NCBI GenBank assembly: GCA_040255925.1
Contig: JBDZVX010000009.1
Span: forward strand, 1-36,417
Length of the DNA stretch: 36,417 nucleotides
From: Nitrolancea sp040255925
GTDB taxonomy: Bacteria > Chloroflexota > Chloroflexia > Thermomicrobiales > Thermomicrobiaceae
Reading direction: 5' to 3'
The notes under the pieces are model-generated. The model was not told where the DNA came from, searched no databases, and saw only the letters and a list, made by a program, of their open reading frames with translations. Below are positions 1-8,372 of the stretch, piece after piece (the stretch's first letter is position 1; each line of letters begins with the position of its first letter). The position numbers and the translations under genes were made by a program.

Positions 1-2
1 CT

Positions 3-32
3 CCTGATGGCGCGGCCGTGGAGGAAGGATGA
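3..32 (+). CDS. possible C-terminus of an upstream gene (partial)
   Basis: One frame is open from the left edge and ends in TGA at 30-32, reading PDGAAVEEG. This stop overlaps the aquaporin ATG at 29 as ATGA, the same tight coupling seen between the aquaporin and ArsC. An upstream ars gene such as arsR or a methyltransferase would fit, but too little is visible to identify it. Confidence 0.3.
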   Translation, partial: PDGAAVEEG

Positions 33-706
33 GTCGCGCCGCTCCCTGGCGTTGTATGCTGGCTGAGGCGGTTGGGACATTTGGGCTGGTCTTTGCTGGG
101 ACCGGCGCTATCGTAATCGATGCCAAAACTAACGGTGGTGTTGGGCACGTTGGCGTTAGCCTCACCTTCGGTCTGATCGTCATGACCATGATCTATGCCA
201 TCGGGCATGTCTCAGGCGCGCACATTAACCCCGCGGTCACCCTGGCTTTCTCAGCGGTGCGGCACTTTCCCCGCCGGCTTGTGCCGCTGTACCTTCTGGG
301 ACAGTTCACCGGCGCGGTGCTGGCGAGCCTGCTCGTGCGTGGCTTGTTTGGCGATGTGGCCGCGCTCGGTGCCACGTTTCCTCAGGGGTCCACCGGACAG
401 GCGCTCCTCCTGGAGTTTGTTCTCACCTTTTTCCTGATGTTCGTCATCATGGCGGTCGCCACCGACGTTCGCGCGGTTGGTCAGGCCGCGGCGATCGCTA
501 TTGGCGGCACGGTCGGGCTGGAAGCGCTCTTTGCCGGTCCGATTTCCGGCGCGTCGATGAATCCCGTTCGCTCTCTGGCGCCAGCGCTGGTGGCCTGGAC
601 GTGGGATGGGCAGTGGCTCTACTTGGTCGGGCCGATTGCCGGAGCGGTAGCCGGTGCGTTCATGTATATGGTGATCCGAGACCAGAAGGTAGGTGAAGAG
701 CGGTGA
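29..706 (+). CDS. MIP/aquaporin family channel, probable arsenite-permeable aquaglyceroporin
   Basis: A 225-residue inner-membrane channel of six-helix MIP type. The first pore motif is canonical NPA (N67-P68-A69, within SGAHINPAVTL). The second is NPV (N178-P179-V180, followed by R, within SGASMNPVRSLAP). The stop overlaps the arsenate reductase GTG start as GTGA, so the two genes are probably co-translated. Family knowledge: AqpS-type aquaglyceroporins in ars operons let arsenite leave the cell down its gradient after ArsC reduces arsenate. That role is inferred here from the neighbour, since the pore residues alone do not separate water, glycerol and arsenite. GAGGAAGG immediately precedes the ATG, which is close spacing for a ribosome binding site. 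A general glycerol or water channel is the alternative. Confidence 0.88.
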   Translation: MSRAAPWRCMLAEAVGTFGLVFAGTGAIVIDAKTNGGVGHVGVSLTFGLIVMTMIYAIGHVSGAHINPAVTLAFSAVRHFPRRLVPLYLLGQFTGAVLASLLVRGLFGDVAALGATFPQGSTGQALLLEFVLTFFLMFVIMAVATDVRAVGQAAAIAIGGTVGLEALFAGPISGASMNPVRSLAPALVAWTWDGQWLYLVGPIAGAVAGAFMYMVIRDQKVGEER

Positions 707-1125
707 ACGAGCAGCCAACTCGGGTGTTGTTTCTCTGCACGCATAACAGCGCACGGTCGCAGATGGCGGAAGGGTTGCTCCGCACGCTCGGTGTCGAAGC
801 CTTTGCCGCATTCAGCGCCGGTACGGTCGCAACTCAGGTGCGCCCGGAGGCGATAACGGTCATGGCCGAGTTGGGAATCGATATTTCCGGCCAGGAATCC
901 AAGACGCTTGAGCGGTTCGGCGGATCCATGTTCGATGAGCTCATCACCGTCTGCGACCAGGCAAACGAAGCCTGTCCGTTCTTCCCGGACGCACGACATC
1001 GCCGGCACTGGTCAGTAGCTGATCCGGCGCTGGTTATGGGATCGGAGGAAGCGCGGCTTAATGCGTTCCGCCAAGCCCGAGATCAGCTTCGTCGCCACAT
1101 TGAAACGGAACTGCTTGGGTGCTGA
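703..1125 (+). CDS. arsC: arsenate reductase, thioredoxin-coupled LMW-PTP type
   Basis: A 140-residue cytoplasmic enzyme with the low-molecular-weight phosphatase P-loop CTHNSARS (C12 to R18, CX5R) at its N-terminus. Two further cysteines, C84 and C91 in VCDQANEAC, match the second and third thiols of the S. aureus-type arsenate reductase relay, in which the final disulfide is reduced by thioredoxin. The three-cysteine set favours arsenate reductase over a plain tyrosine phosphatase. The start is GTG, overlapping the aquaporin stop as GTGA. Arsenate is reduced to arsenite, which the upstream channel could release. The length is normal for the family and no defect is seen. Confidence 0.93.
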   Translation: MNEQPTRVLFLCTHNSARSQMAEGLLRTLGVEAFAAFSAGTVATQVRPEAITVMAELGIDISGQESKTLERFGGSMFDELITVCDQANEACPFFPDARHRRHWSVADPALVMGSEEARLNAFRQARDQLRRHIETELLGC

Positions 1126-1296
1126 GATCGGGCCGGATCGAACTTGGGTACGGTTTCACCGATCCGAATGCGACGATAAAAGGCTTGGGTCACTGGTTTG
1201 GCTCGGACGGCCGTCAGGGTGGCCATGGAAAAGTCCGGTGCCGGGTGCGAACCGTGGCATGATCGGGTGCCGTTGGGTTGCGCTGACTATCGAGGA

Positions 1297-2292
1297 CTAA
1301 TCGGTCCCGGCAGCCGGGGAATGCTCTCGATAAACCTGACCAACCTCGTGTGCCGAGCGGTCTTCGATCAGCATGGCCTGGGTATGGGCCGTGACCTCGC
1401 CGCCGAAGAGCGTGATCAGGGCCACGATCCAGATCCAGAACAGCAGCGTGATTACGATGGCCAGCGAGCCATAGACGAGGTTGTACTGCCCGAAGCGTTC
1501 CAGCAGATAGACCAGGAACAGCGGGCGGGCGATCAGGAACAGCAGGGTAGCGGTACCGGCGCCCACGAGAGCAGCTTGTCCACCCGGTTTCCGATGGGGC
1601 ACGAAGCGGTAGATCAGCCAGAAGGCTCCGAGAAGCAGGAGCCCGCGAATCAGCCATTCGATGAGCTGCACCAGAAAGTCGTGAGCGGGCACGCCTAGTA
1701 AGAGCTTCCAGAGCAGGTCGATCAGGAAGCTCCCGGCGAGGGCAACGATGAAGACGGGGCCGATGCTGAGCACCATGACCAGTTGGATAACGGACCGCTT
1801 GAGAAAGCCATAGCTGGTCTCGACGTCTACGGTGACGTTGAGGGCTTTGATCAAGGTTCCGAAGACCAAGGAGCTGGTCCAGAGCAGGACCAGGCCGGAC
1901 AGAAGGCCTACCGTCTCACGCGCGGCGATCACGCCATCGATGATTCCCCCGATTGCCGTGCCATCCTGGGGAAGGAATCCACCAAGTAGCTCGGTAGCCT
2001 GGTCGACCGCCCATTGGGGATCAATGAAATAGCTGGCGACGGCGGCGACCAGCAGCAGCGAGGGGAAGGCCGAAAGCAGAAAATAGTAGGCGATCGCGGC
2101 AGCCCATTGTGGTCCGCTATCAGCCAAAAGATCCTTTGCCGACTGAACGAGCACGGCACCCAAACGGCGGGCGAGGATGGACCGGGAATGGATTCCACCC
2201 GGCCGGCGTAGCTTCGACGAGGTAGCCTCGCTCACAACCGCTTCCATCTCTTTGAACCGGCTCGGCACCCGAGCGACGGCGGCTATTCGCAC
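1297..2292 (-). CDS. YihY/BrkB family inner-membrane protein
   Basis: A 331-residue integral membrane protein with about six hydrophobic segments and the family's hallmark stretches: QWAAAIAYYFLLSAFPSLL near the N-terminus, a central segment around WTSSLVFGTLIKALN, and a C-terminal LITLFGGEVTAHTQ. Members have been called virulence factor BrkB or, wrongly, ribonuclease BN; a transport or envelope role is usual but unproven. The listed start is GTG at 2292. An ATG at 2247 would drop 15 residues, and neither has a convincing Shine-Dalgarno sequence. The gene points towards arsC with a gap of about 170 bases and is probably a separate transcript. Confidence 0.9.
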   Translation of the reverse strand: MRIAAVARVPSRFKEMEAVVSEATSSKLRRPGGIHSRSILARRLGAVLVQSAKDLLADSGPQWAAAIAYYFLLSAFPSLLLVAAVASYFIDPQWAVDQATELLGGFLPQDGTAIGGIIDGVIAARETVGLLSGLVLLWTSSLVFGTLIKALNVTVDVETSYGFLKRSVIQLVMVLSIGPVFIVALAGSFLIDLLWKLLLGVPAHDFLVQLIEWLIRGLLLLGAFWLIYRFVPHRKPGGQAALVGAGTATLLFLIARPLFLVYLLERFGQYNLVYGSLAIVITLLFWIWIVALITLFGGEVTAHTQAMLIEDRSAHEVGQVYREHSPAAGTD

Positions 2293-2813
2293 AAACAGTG
2301 CCGGACCGCCAAGGGTTTAGCTGGCGACCCCGAGTGGGCAATGCATACGGCATAGCGTGCGTTCCTCCGGTTGGGTGAACCTGTAACCAGTTATGCGGTT
2401 GGACGTCTACTATTGTAAGTGACCGCTGGGGAAAGTCCCTTACGCGCCGGAAAAGATGATCAACAGTATTCCGGCTCTGGCGATCGATCTGGCCATCCGG
2501 ATCTAGTTTATGTTAAGTTCGGTATGGGATGCCGCACGGTCGAGTGGGCATGCCCGGGCGGCCAAACGCGTCAAGCCCGATCTCGATGCGGCTTATGCGG
2601 GAACGTCACGCACTGGCTACGATGGCGTTCACCAGCTAGAATTGTGGCCTAAGGCTTGCGCGGCGATCTAACAATGCTGGGATACGGTGGTTATTTCATA
2701 CCCAAGGTCTTTCGGCGTGGAATCCGTGCGCGAGCCTGATCCGCGGGGGAGAACTTCATGGGTGGTTCTGTTGGCGTCGAGCGAAACGCCCGGCGTCGAA
2801 ACCGGCGGCTGAG
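2293..2813. other. intergenic region between divergent genes, nothing recognised
   Basis: This gap separates the BrkB-like gene (minus strand) from the HD-GYP gene (plus strand), so it should carry both promoters. No convincing -35/-10 pair, RNA gene or repeat was recognised. The small open frame at 2419-2652 has no family resemblance and no ribosome binding site. Confidence 0.5.
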
Positions 2814-4139
2814 ATGACCGGCCTACGGCTCCAGGCGAAGCTCTTCATCTTCGCGCTTGCCCTACTTGCGCTTGGGGTGATCCCTCTCACCCTGCACTTC
2901 ACGCCTGGCCTCAGTAACGAGCGGATGATCGCGGCGGCCGTCTTCGCCGTGTTCATGGCAGTTGCCATGCTCTTCCCGCTGCATGTCGGCTTTAAGACGA
3001 AGCTCGCGCTCGATACGAGCGTGATTTTCGCCGCGATCCTCCTTTTCCCGCCGGCAATCGCGATGCTGATCGCGGCCTCCGGTACGATCCTGGCCCATCT
3101 CGTCCGCCGCGAGCCCCTCTTGCAGGCGATCTTCAACACGTCCCAGACTGCGCTGCAAGCGGCCGCTGGGAGCCTCTTGCTGGCGATGGTTGGCTGGAAC
3201 ACCGATCAGCTCCAGTTCAACCATCCGGTACAGATGGCGGCGATCGCCGGCGCGGCCGTCGTGATGTACCTCATCAACACGCTCTCGGTGGCGACGGTTG
3301 TCGGATTGCAATCGGGGATGGCGCCGCTCCATATCTGGTACCACTCGGCGGTCAGTCTCAATCGTGTCGAGCATATTTCCCAGCTCGGACTCGGCCTGCT
3401 CGGTGCCGCGGTTGCCGATGTCCACCTCTGGACCATGCCGCTCCTGGTCCTTCTAGCCTTCGTCGTCTACCTTTCGCTGGAGCGCCATGTGCAACTGCGC
3501 CAGCAGACGGTGGACGCGGTGGAGTCGCTGGCGGATATGGTGGACCTGCGCGACAGCTACACCGCCGACCACTCCCGGCGGGTCGCGGCCTATGCACGGG
3601 AACTGGCGATCGCGCTGGACCTGACCCCCGATGAAGTGGACCTCGTTGAACGGGCTGCCCGCGTCCATGACATCGGCAAGGTGCTCATCGACAGCCGGAT
3701 CATCAGCAAAGGGGGGCCGCTCGACGATCTTGAATGGCAAGAGTTCAAACGCCATCCGGTGACCGGCGCTGAGATCCTGAGCCGGTTCCCGCAGTTCGCG
3801 CTGGCGACCCGCTACGTCCGGCATCACCACGAGCGGATCGATGGCGGAGGCTACCCGGATCGCCTATCCGGCGAGCAGATTCCCTTCGGCGCGCGGATTA
3901 TCGCGGTGGCCGATTCGTTTGACGCGATGACCAGCAACCGGGCGTACCGTCCGGCGCTCCCGGCCGAGACGGTCCTGGCGGAGTTCCAGCGCCAGGGCGG
4001 CAGCCAGTGGGATGACCGGGTGGTTACCGTGCTGCTGGAACTGATCGAAAAGGAACAGATCGTGATCCCGCGCGGCAGTCGGACGCCGGAAGAGCTCGAT
4101 CGCCTCAGCAACGTCATCCCCTTCAAGCTTCCCAGCTAG
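2814..4139 (+). CDS. membrane-anchored HD-GYP domain protein, probable c-di-GMP phosphodiesterase
   Basis: A 441-residue protein. Roughly residues 1-220 form several hydrophobic segments of a MASE-like membrane sensor region. They are followed by an HD-GYP phosphodiesterase domain at about 235-425. The metal-binding H285-D286 lies in RVHDIGK, then come RHHHERIDGGGYPD with G346-Y347-P348, and AVADSFDAMTSNRAYR, all classic HD-GYP signatures. Domains with these residues hydrolyse cyclic di-GMP; activity here is inferred from motif completeness. No GGDEF or receiver domain is present, so the input is probably the membrane region. The ATG has no strong Shine-Dalgarno sequence, only a short purine run (GAG), and the true start could differ slightly. 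It appears monocistronic. Confidence 0.93.
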   Translation: MTGLRLQAKLFIFALALLALGVIPLTLHFTPGLSNERMIAAAVFAVFMAVAMLFPLHVGFKTKLALDTSVIFAAILLFPPAIAMLIAASGTILAHLVRREPLLQAIFNTSQTALQAAAGSLLLAMVGWNTDQLQFNHPVQMAAIAGAAVVMYLINTLSVATVVGLQSGMAPLHIWYHSAVSLNRVEHISQLGLGLLGAAVADVHLWTMPLLVLLAFVVYLSLERHVQLRQQTVDAVESLADMVDLRDSYTADHSRRVAAYARELAIALDLTPDEVDLVERAARVHDIGKVLIDSRIISKGGPLDDLEWQEFKRHPVTGAEILSRFPQFALATRYVRHHHERIDGGGYPDRLSGEQIPFGARIIAVADSFDAMTSNRAYRPALPAETVLAEFQRQGGSQWDDRVVTVLLELIEKEQIVIPRGSRTPEELDRLSNVIPFKLPS

Positions 4140-4385
4140 CCCGGATTATCCATCTTCCGAACGGGTCGTCCGTATCGCGCTAGCTTACTTGTACATCGAT
4201 ACGACGGCGTTAAGTTCTCGCTACTTGCGTATTAGCCCAGTATCGGCTAACGTGATTATCACGGGACGGGATATCTCGCACAGAAGTATAAGTAACAGGA
4301 ATATCATGTTAGTCGGCAGGCTGCCAATGGCTGTTTCGTGGCAACTATCCGAGGACCACATGCCGAGAAACACGAGGAGGAATCG

Positions 4386-4907
4386 ATGGCTGGGGAGCAC
4401 CAACCTTCCAAGCGCCCCCAATGGCGGAGGACACTCGTATCCCTGCAGCAGGCGGGCATTATAGCTTCGGTGCGTGAGGACGAGTGCGGTCTCCCCTGGC
4501 TATATGTTGAGTCCGCGAACGAGGGATCGAGATCGTACAGCCGGCTGAGGCAGACAATGACATGGGTGAGGGCAACGCGCTGGCCCGTATACGCCGTTGC
4601 GGGAACCCTGCCATCTGGAGCGGCAATGGGTCTCGTGATGTCCGATCGGGGACATCTCGTGGAGGCAGTACTCGGCCCCGGCTTTTGGGTGGCGTTCCTC
4701 CCCAAGTGGGCGGATCCGAGTGGCATCCTGTTCTTCGACGCCGCGGGCCACATGATCGGACAAGACCTCTGCCACCAGCCGCCGGGTCAGCTTAGCTGGC
4801 GCAGCCGGCTTGGTGTAACGCTCTATGGTTGGGCGACTCGGCTCCGCTTTGTCAGGATACCCAGAGGGGAGTACACCTACGGCCCAGGGGCACGGCAGCG
4901 CCGTTAG
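4386..4907 (+). CDS. hypothetical protein
   Basis: A 173-residue open frame not assigned to any family. The ATG at 4386 is chosen because GAGGAGG lies at 4374-4380, five bases upstream, an ideal ribosome binding site; the frame extends 16 codons further upstream but without such a signal. The N-terminus is basic and polar (about 1-65). A middle stretch (about 70-115) is moderately hydrophobic, with AVAGTLPSGAAMGLVMSD and GFWVAFLPKWADPSG. The end is arginine-rich. No signal peptide, metal motif or clear transmembrane helix is evident. Codon use is less GC-biased at third positions than in neighbours, and the flanking gaps are AT-richer, so this may be a transferred or fast-evolving gene. Function unknown. 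Confidence 0.6.
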   Translation: MAGEHQPSKRPQWRRTLVSLQQAGIIASVREDECGLPWLYVESANEGSRSYSRLRQTMTWVRATRWPVYAVAGTLPSGAAMGLVMSDRGHLVEAVLGPGFWVAFLPKWADPSGILFFDAAGHMIGQDLCHQPPGQLSWRSRLGVTLYGWATRLRFVRIPRGEYTYGPGARQRR

Positions 4908-5141
4908 GGGGCAGCGCTGGCGACCGCCCAAGTCAGCGCCGAGCCGCCCACGCGCTTAAGCCATCGAGTAGTCGTGGACTGGATGATTCCGGTCCACTTT
5001 GTTATTCAGCTATCACTGGAAGAGGGGATACAGTCGCAGCGCGTGGAACCAACTATCGCCGATCTCCGTCTGGTACGAGATAAGGCATCCCGCTCACGCG
5101 AAGGGAACGATGCTGTGGAGGCCGGACGGCCATATTCACCG

Positions 5142-5870
5142 CTACCTGGGTTCGATGGCCACGACCATCTTTCCTTGTTCGAGTGAGACGCCGGTGACGG
5201 TCGCGCCGCTCGCGACTAACGCGCTCCGTGCGGTATCGTTGAGCGCGGCCTCGATCTGATCGACCGGCATCACCCAGCCGAGCGGTCCATCCACTTTGCC
5301 ATTGGTGACGAAGATCTGCCCATCCCGTGCCTCAACTTGGCCGTGATAGGTTCCGGTCACGCCGAGCGCGGTCGTCTCCAACGTCAGTTCTTCGGGGGTG
5401 ATCTCGACCGTCGCCTTGTCGATCGGCCCGAGCTTCCCGGCTTGCTCGGCGATCTTGGCGTTCAGGTCCGCCTCGGTCACGACCAGTTCTTTCCCACCCG
5501 GCGGTATCTCCAGCTTGGGCAGCTCACTCGGGAGCGTGAAGCCCGGCTGCTGGGTCGGTTGGGGGCTTGCTGGTACGGGAGTGGGCGTGGCTCGATCCAG
5601 ATAGCTCTGGATGGCGGTTGACCAGAGAAGCGCCGCCGCGGCGACGATGATCAGGACCAGGAATAGGATGCCTGCCAGCCAGCGCAGCATCCGCGATCGG
5701 ACGCCGATCCCCCGTTCCCATTGCTGGTTGCCCTTAGGCGGGTCTGGATCAGGCTCCTGGATAAGCTGGGTCCCCCCGCGCTTGGCCTGCCGCCGGGTAA
5801 ATGGCGTCCCACAGGTATCACAGCGCTGGCTGCCAACTTTCTGTGGCTCGCCGCATTGCGGGCAGTACAT
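5142..5870 (-). CDS. zinc-ribbon, single-pass membrane protein with extracytoplasmic domain
   Basis: A 242-residue protein. The N-terminus is a four-cysteine zinc ribbon (C3, C6, C17, C20 in CPQC and CDTCG). A polar linker follows, then one transmembrane helix at about 64-84, a Pro/Thr/Gln-rich linker, and a roughly 140-residue C-terminal domain that would lie outside the membrane. ATG 5870 is preferred over an upstream start at 5963 because GGAAGG precedes it by seven bases and the ribbon then begins the protein. The C-terminal domain (VTEADLNAKIAEQ, TYHGQVEARDGQIFVTNGKV) resembles LmeA/DUF2993-like lipid-interacting folds in repeat pattern, but this is only an impression. It is divergent from the Ser/Thr kinase gene, which also has one membrane helix. 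Function unknown. Confidence 0.82.
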   Translation of the reverse strand: MYCPQCGEPQKVGSQRCDTCGTPFTRRQAKRGGTQLIQEPDPDPPKGNQQWERGIGVRSRMLRWLAGILFLVLIIVAAAALLWSTAIQSYLDRATPTPVPASPQPTQQPGFTLPSELPKLEIPPGGKELVVTEADLNAKIAEQAGKLGPIDKATVEITPEELTLETTALGVTGTYHGQVEARDGQIFVTNGKVDGPLGWVMPVDQIEAALNDTARSALVASGATVTGVSLEQGKMVVAIEPR

Positions 5871-6068
5871 CCCTGATCCTTCCCAGCACGGTTGTTCTCG
5901 CCTGAAGACTATACCAGCCGTGCGCGACTCAGACGCGAGATCTTCGCGGACGAGGTGAATCATCTGTCAAATATTTCGTTTCACGGCCCTGTTGGCATAG
6001 AATAGGCTCGCTGGGGCGCTTTTGCCGTGTCGATCTGACTCGCCACGCCACCACCGGGGGCAAATTCC

Positions 6069-7691
6069 ATGTCAATCACCCTGCCATATCTCCTGGCCGG
6101 CCGGTACCGGCTCACCCGTCGCCTCGGCGAGGGGAGCTTCGCCGAAACCTTCCTCGCCACCGACACTACTCTCCAGCGCCAGGTAGCGGTCAAGATCCTG
6201 CGCGAACAGCACGCCCGCGACCCCCGCTTCGCCGCCCATTTCGCGAATGAAGCTCAGGCCGCGGCCGCGGTCTCCCATCCCCACGTGGTCGAGGTCTATG
6301 ACCATGGCCGCGCGGGCGAAACGCTCTTCATCGTCATGGAGTGGGTCAACGGCTCCAACCTCAAGCAGCTGATCCGGGAACGGGCTCCTTTACCGGCCGC
6401 TGAAGCGATCCGGCTGCTGCGAGAGCTCCTCCAAGGGCTGGCCGCGATTCACCAGGCCGGGATCATCCACCGGGATGTCAAGCCCCAGAATGTGCTCCTG
6501 ACCAAACAGGGGACGGTCAAGCTGACCGACTTCGGAATCGCCCGGGGGGCGGTCGGGAGTGGCTTGACCGAGACCGGGGTCGTGGTTGGAACGGCGGCCT
6601 ACATGGCGCCGGAGCAGGCGAGCGGGAAGCTGGTGGGGCCGGGGGTAGACCTGTACGCGGCGGGGGTGATCCTGTTTGAGCTAGTGACCGGGCGGCTGCC
6701 GTTTCCGGGAGAGAACCCGGTGGAGGTGATGTACCGGCAGGTGCATGAGCCGGTGCCCCGGCCGAGGGACGTGAACCGGGCGATTCCCCCCGAGCTGGAA
6801 GGGGTGATTCTGCGAGCGCTGGCGAAGGAACCGGGGCAGCGGTATCCGGCGGCGGAGGTGATGGCAGCGGCGTTGGCGGGTACCGGTTCCGCCGAGGCGA
6901 CTCGCGTCATGCGATCAACGCGGGCCGGGGGCCTGAGGCGGGAGCCGGTGTGCCGGAGCGCGCCGGAACCGGTAGCGGCACGGCCAACGATGACGGCAAC
7001 GGTCCCGAAGCCGATCCCGCCGGAAGAACAGCCCCGGTTTGAGCGGCTGGTCAAGCGAGTGACCAGCCCAATCAGTATCCTCATCATCGTCCTGTTCAGC
7101 ATCGTGATCCTCATGGGTGTCGGTCAGGCTCTTGGTGGGCTTCTCGGGAAGCCGTTCGGCGCGGTCTCTGGGGCTGTCACTGCCGTGGGGGAGACCATTG
7201 GTGCCGAGAAAGATCACCTGACATCCACCGTCGGTGGGGCGGCCGATGGTATTCGCGGCGGCATCGATGAGGTCCGGCAGTTCTGGGATGGAACGGCTGG
7301 CCGCTTCCTGGGAGCGGCTGCTCCGGATTCCAGCACATCAATCGGGGGCGTGGCCTCCTGCCCTGATGTGACCGAGGTGCAGTGGCAGACGGGTGTGCCA
7401 GTGAACCAGTTTGGCGAGGCGTGCGGGTTCCACTGGGATGGGAGCCGGATCGAGGGAACATGCCCCAAGGGCTATATCTGCACCTTCAACGTCGGGTCGA
7501 GAACCGTGGTCATGACCGGGAAGAATCAGTCCGTAGAGATCGTGAATGCCGGAACCTGGCGTTTCGTGGATGCCTACCCGGAGGATAGCCCTGTCCGCGA
7601 GCCCTGTACGCTTCTGCGGGATGAGCAGCGCTGGGCGGAGCAGTATGCTCCCGACCTCCCGGTCGAACCGGCTGGGTTCCGCTGCGGCTGA
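6069..7691 (+). CDS. Hanks-type serine/threonine protein kinase, membrane anchored
   Basis: A 540-residue kinase. The kinase domain spans about 13-275: glycine loop LGEGSFAETF, ATP-binding K42 in VAVKIL, catalytic HRDVKPQN with D136, DFG at D154, and the activation-segment APE in YMAPEQ. A low-complexity linker follows, then one transmembrane helix (about 335-357) and an extracellular part of about 180 residues with several cysteines near the end that could form disulfides. No PASTA repeats are seen. All catalytic residues are present, so it should be active. Synonymous codon choice changes abruptly near base 6540: codons before are mostly C-ending and those after mostly G-ending, as if the gene were mosaic. 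The extracellular domain was not recognised. Confidence 0.95.
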   Translation: MSITLPYLLAGRYRLTRRLGEGSFAETFLATDTTLQRQVAVKILREQHARDPRFAAHFANEAQAAAAVSHPHVVEVYDHGRAGETLFIVMEWVNGSNLKQLIRERAPLPAAEAIRLLRELLQGLAAIHQAGIIHRDVKPQNVLLTKQGTVKLTDFGIARGAVGSGLTETGVVVGTAAYMAPEQASGKLVGPGVDLYAAGVILFELVTGRLPFPGENPVEVMYRQVHEPVPRPRDVNRAIPPELEGVILRALAKEPGQRYPAAEVMAAALAGTGSAEATRVMRSTRAGGLRREPVCRSAPEPVAARPTMTATVPKPIPPEEQPRFERLVKRVTSPISILIIVLFSIVILMGVGQALGGLLGKPFGAVSGAVTAVGETIGAEKDHLTSTVGGAADGIRGGIDEVRQFWDGTAGRFLGAAAPDSSTSIGGVASCPDVTEVQWQTGVPVNQFGEACGFHWDGSRIEGTCPKGYICTFNVGSRTVVMTGKNQSVEIVNAGTWRFVDAYPEDSPVREPCTLLRDEQRWAEQYAPDLPVEPAGFRCG

Positions 7692-7792
7692 GGCAATCAC
7701 ATCATACGAGACTGGAGCAGTGCCCCTGGTAGACTATCCAAAACACGCGAAAATCGCGCGGGGGACGCTCCCGCTGATCGAAGGGTTGGGAG

Positions 7793-8116
7793 ATGATCAT
7801 CACGACAACGCCATCGGTGGAGGGCAAGCCGGTACGTGGCTACTTGGGCCTTGTGACCGGGGAAGCGATTATGGGTGCCAACCTCTTTAAGGATCTTTTC
7901 GCGGGGATCCGGGATATCGTCGGTGGACGTTCCGGTGCCTATGAGCAGGAGCTCCGCCGCGCCCGCGATACCGCGATCGATGAGATGCAGGCTGCCGCGG
8001 CCCAGCTTGGTGCCGACGCGATTATCGGTGTCGATCTGGATTACGAGACGATCGAACTCGGTGGCGGCGGCGGGATGCTGATGGTGACCGCCTCCGGGAC
8101 GGCGGTCAAGCTGTAG
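7793..8116 (+). CDS. YbjQ/UPF0145 family heavy-metal-binding-domain protein
   Basis: A 107-residue cytoplasmic protein matching the YbjQ family along its whole length: MIITTTPSVEGKPV start, VTGEAIMGANLFKD, the helix SGAYEQELRRARDTAIDEM, GADAIIGVDLDYE, and the ending TASGTAVKL. Members form a small barrel-like pentamer; their role is unknown despite the heavy-metal label. The ATG at 7793 gives exactly the family's N-terminus, with an AAGGG about eight bases upstream. It follows the kinase gene on the same strand after about 100 bases and could share its transcript. Confidence 0.93.
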   Translation: MIITTTPSVEGKPVRGYLGLVTGEAIMGANLFKDLFAGIRDIVGGRSGAYEQELRRARDTAIDEMQAAAAQLGADAIIGVDLDYETIELGGGGGMLMVTASGTAVKL

Positions 8117-8177
8117 CGTTTCGTTTTCCTGAAGTGACGGATAGAGTCGCCGGAGCTTGATCCGGGCATCATCGGCC

Positions 8178-8358
8178 GGAGACCGCCGGTTGATCGCGTT
8201 GCCCCGCTCAGTCTCTCGTGGTCGTGGCGCTCCGTCCGCCGCTGGGCCGGAAGCGGCTCGCAGGTCCCGCGCCAGCGCTGCTTGGAGACCTCGTCCATGC
8301 GGCTCCGTGGGTACCGCGGGTTGTAGTGCCGGGTGTAGACCTCCAGGACATCCTCCAT
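8178..8358 (-). pseudogene. IS630-type transposase remnant
   Basis: Read on the minus strand from 8358, the translation MEDVLEVYTRHYNPRYP followed by RMDEVSKQ and EPLPAQ resembles the DDE-catalytic core of IS630 transposases, where a similar MEDVLEVYHRPYDP segment precedes the conserved MDE and an EPLPA motif. Only about 60 residues are recognisable. The N-terminal helix-turn-helix and the rest of the DDE domain are absent, and no terminal inverted repeats were seen. This is a dead fragment. Identity comes from remembered family motifs, so it is moderately sure. Confidence 0.55.
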
Positions 8359-8372
8359 CCGCCAGGCGAAGG

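Noticed and set aside
2419..2652. Small open frame between the BrkB-like and HD-GYP genes
   Set aside because: No ribosome binding site, no recognisable family and shadow-like composition.
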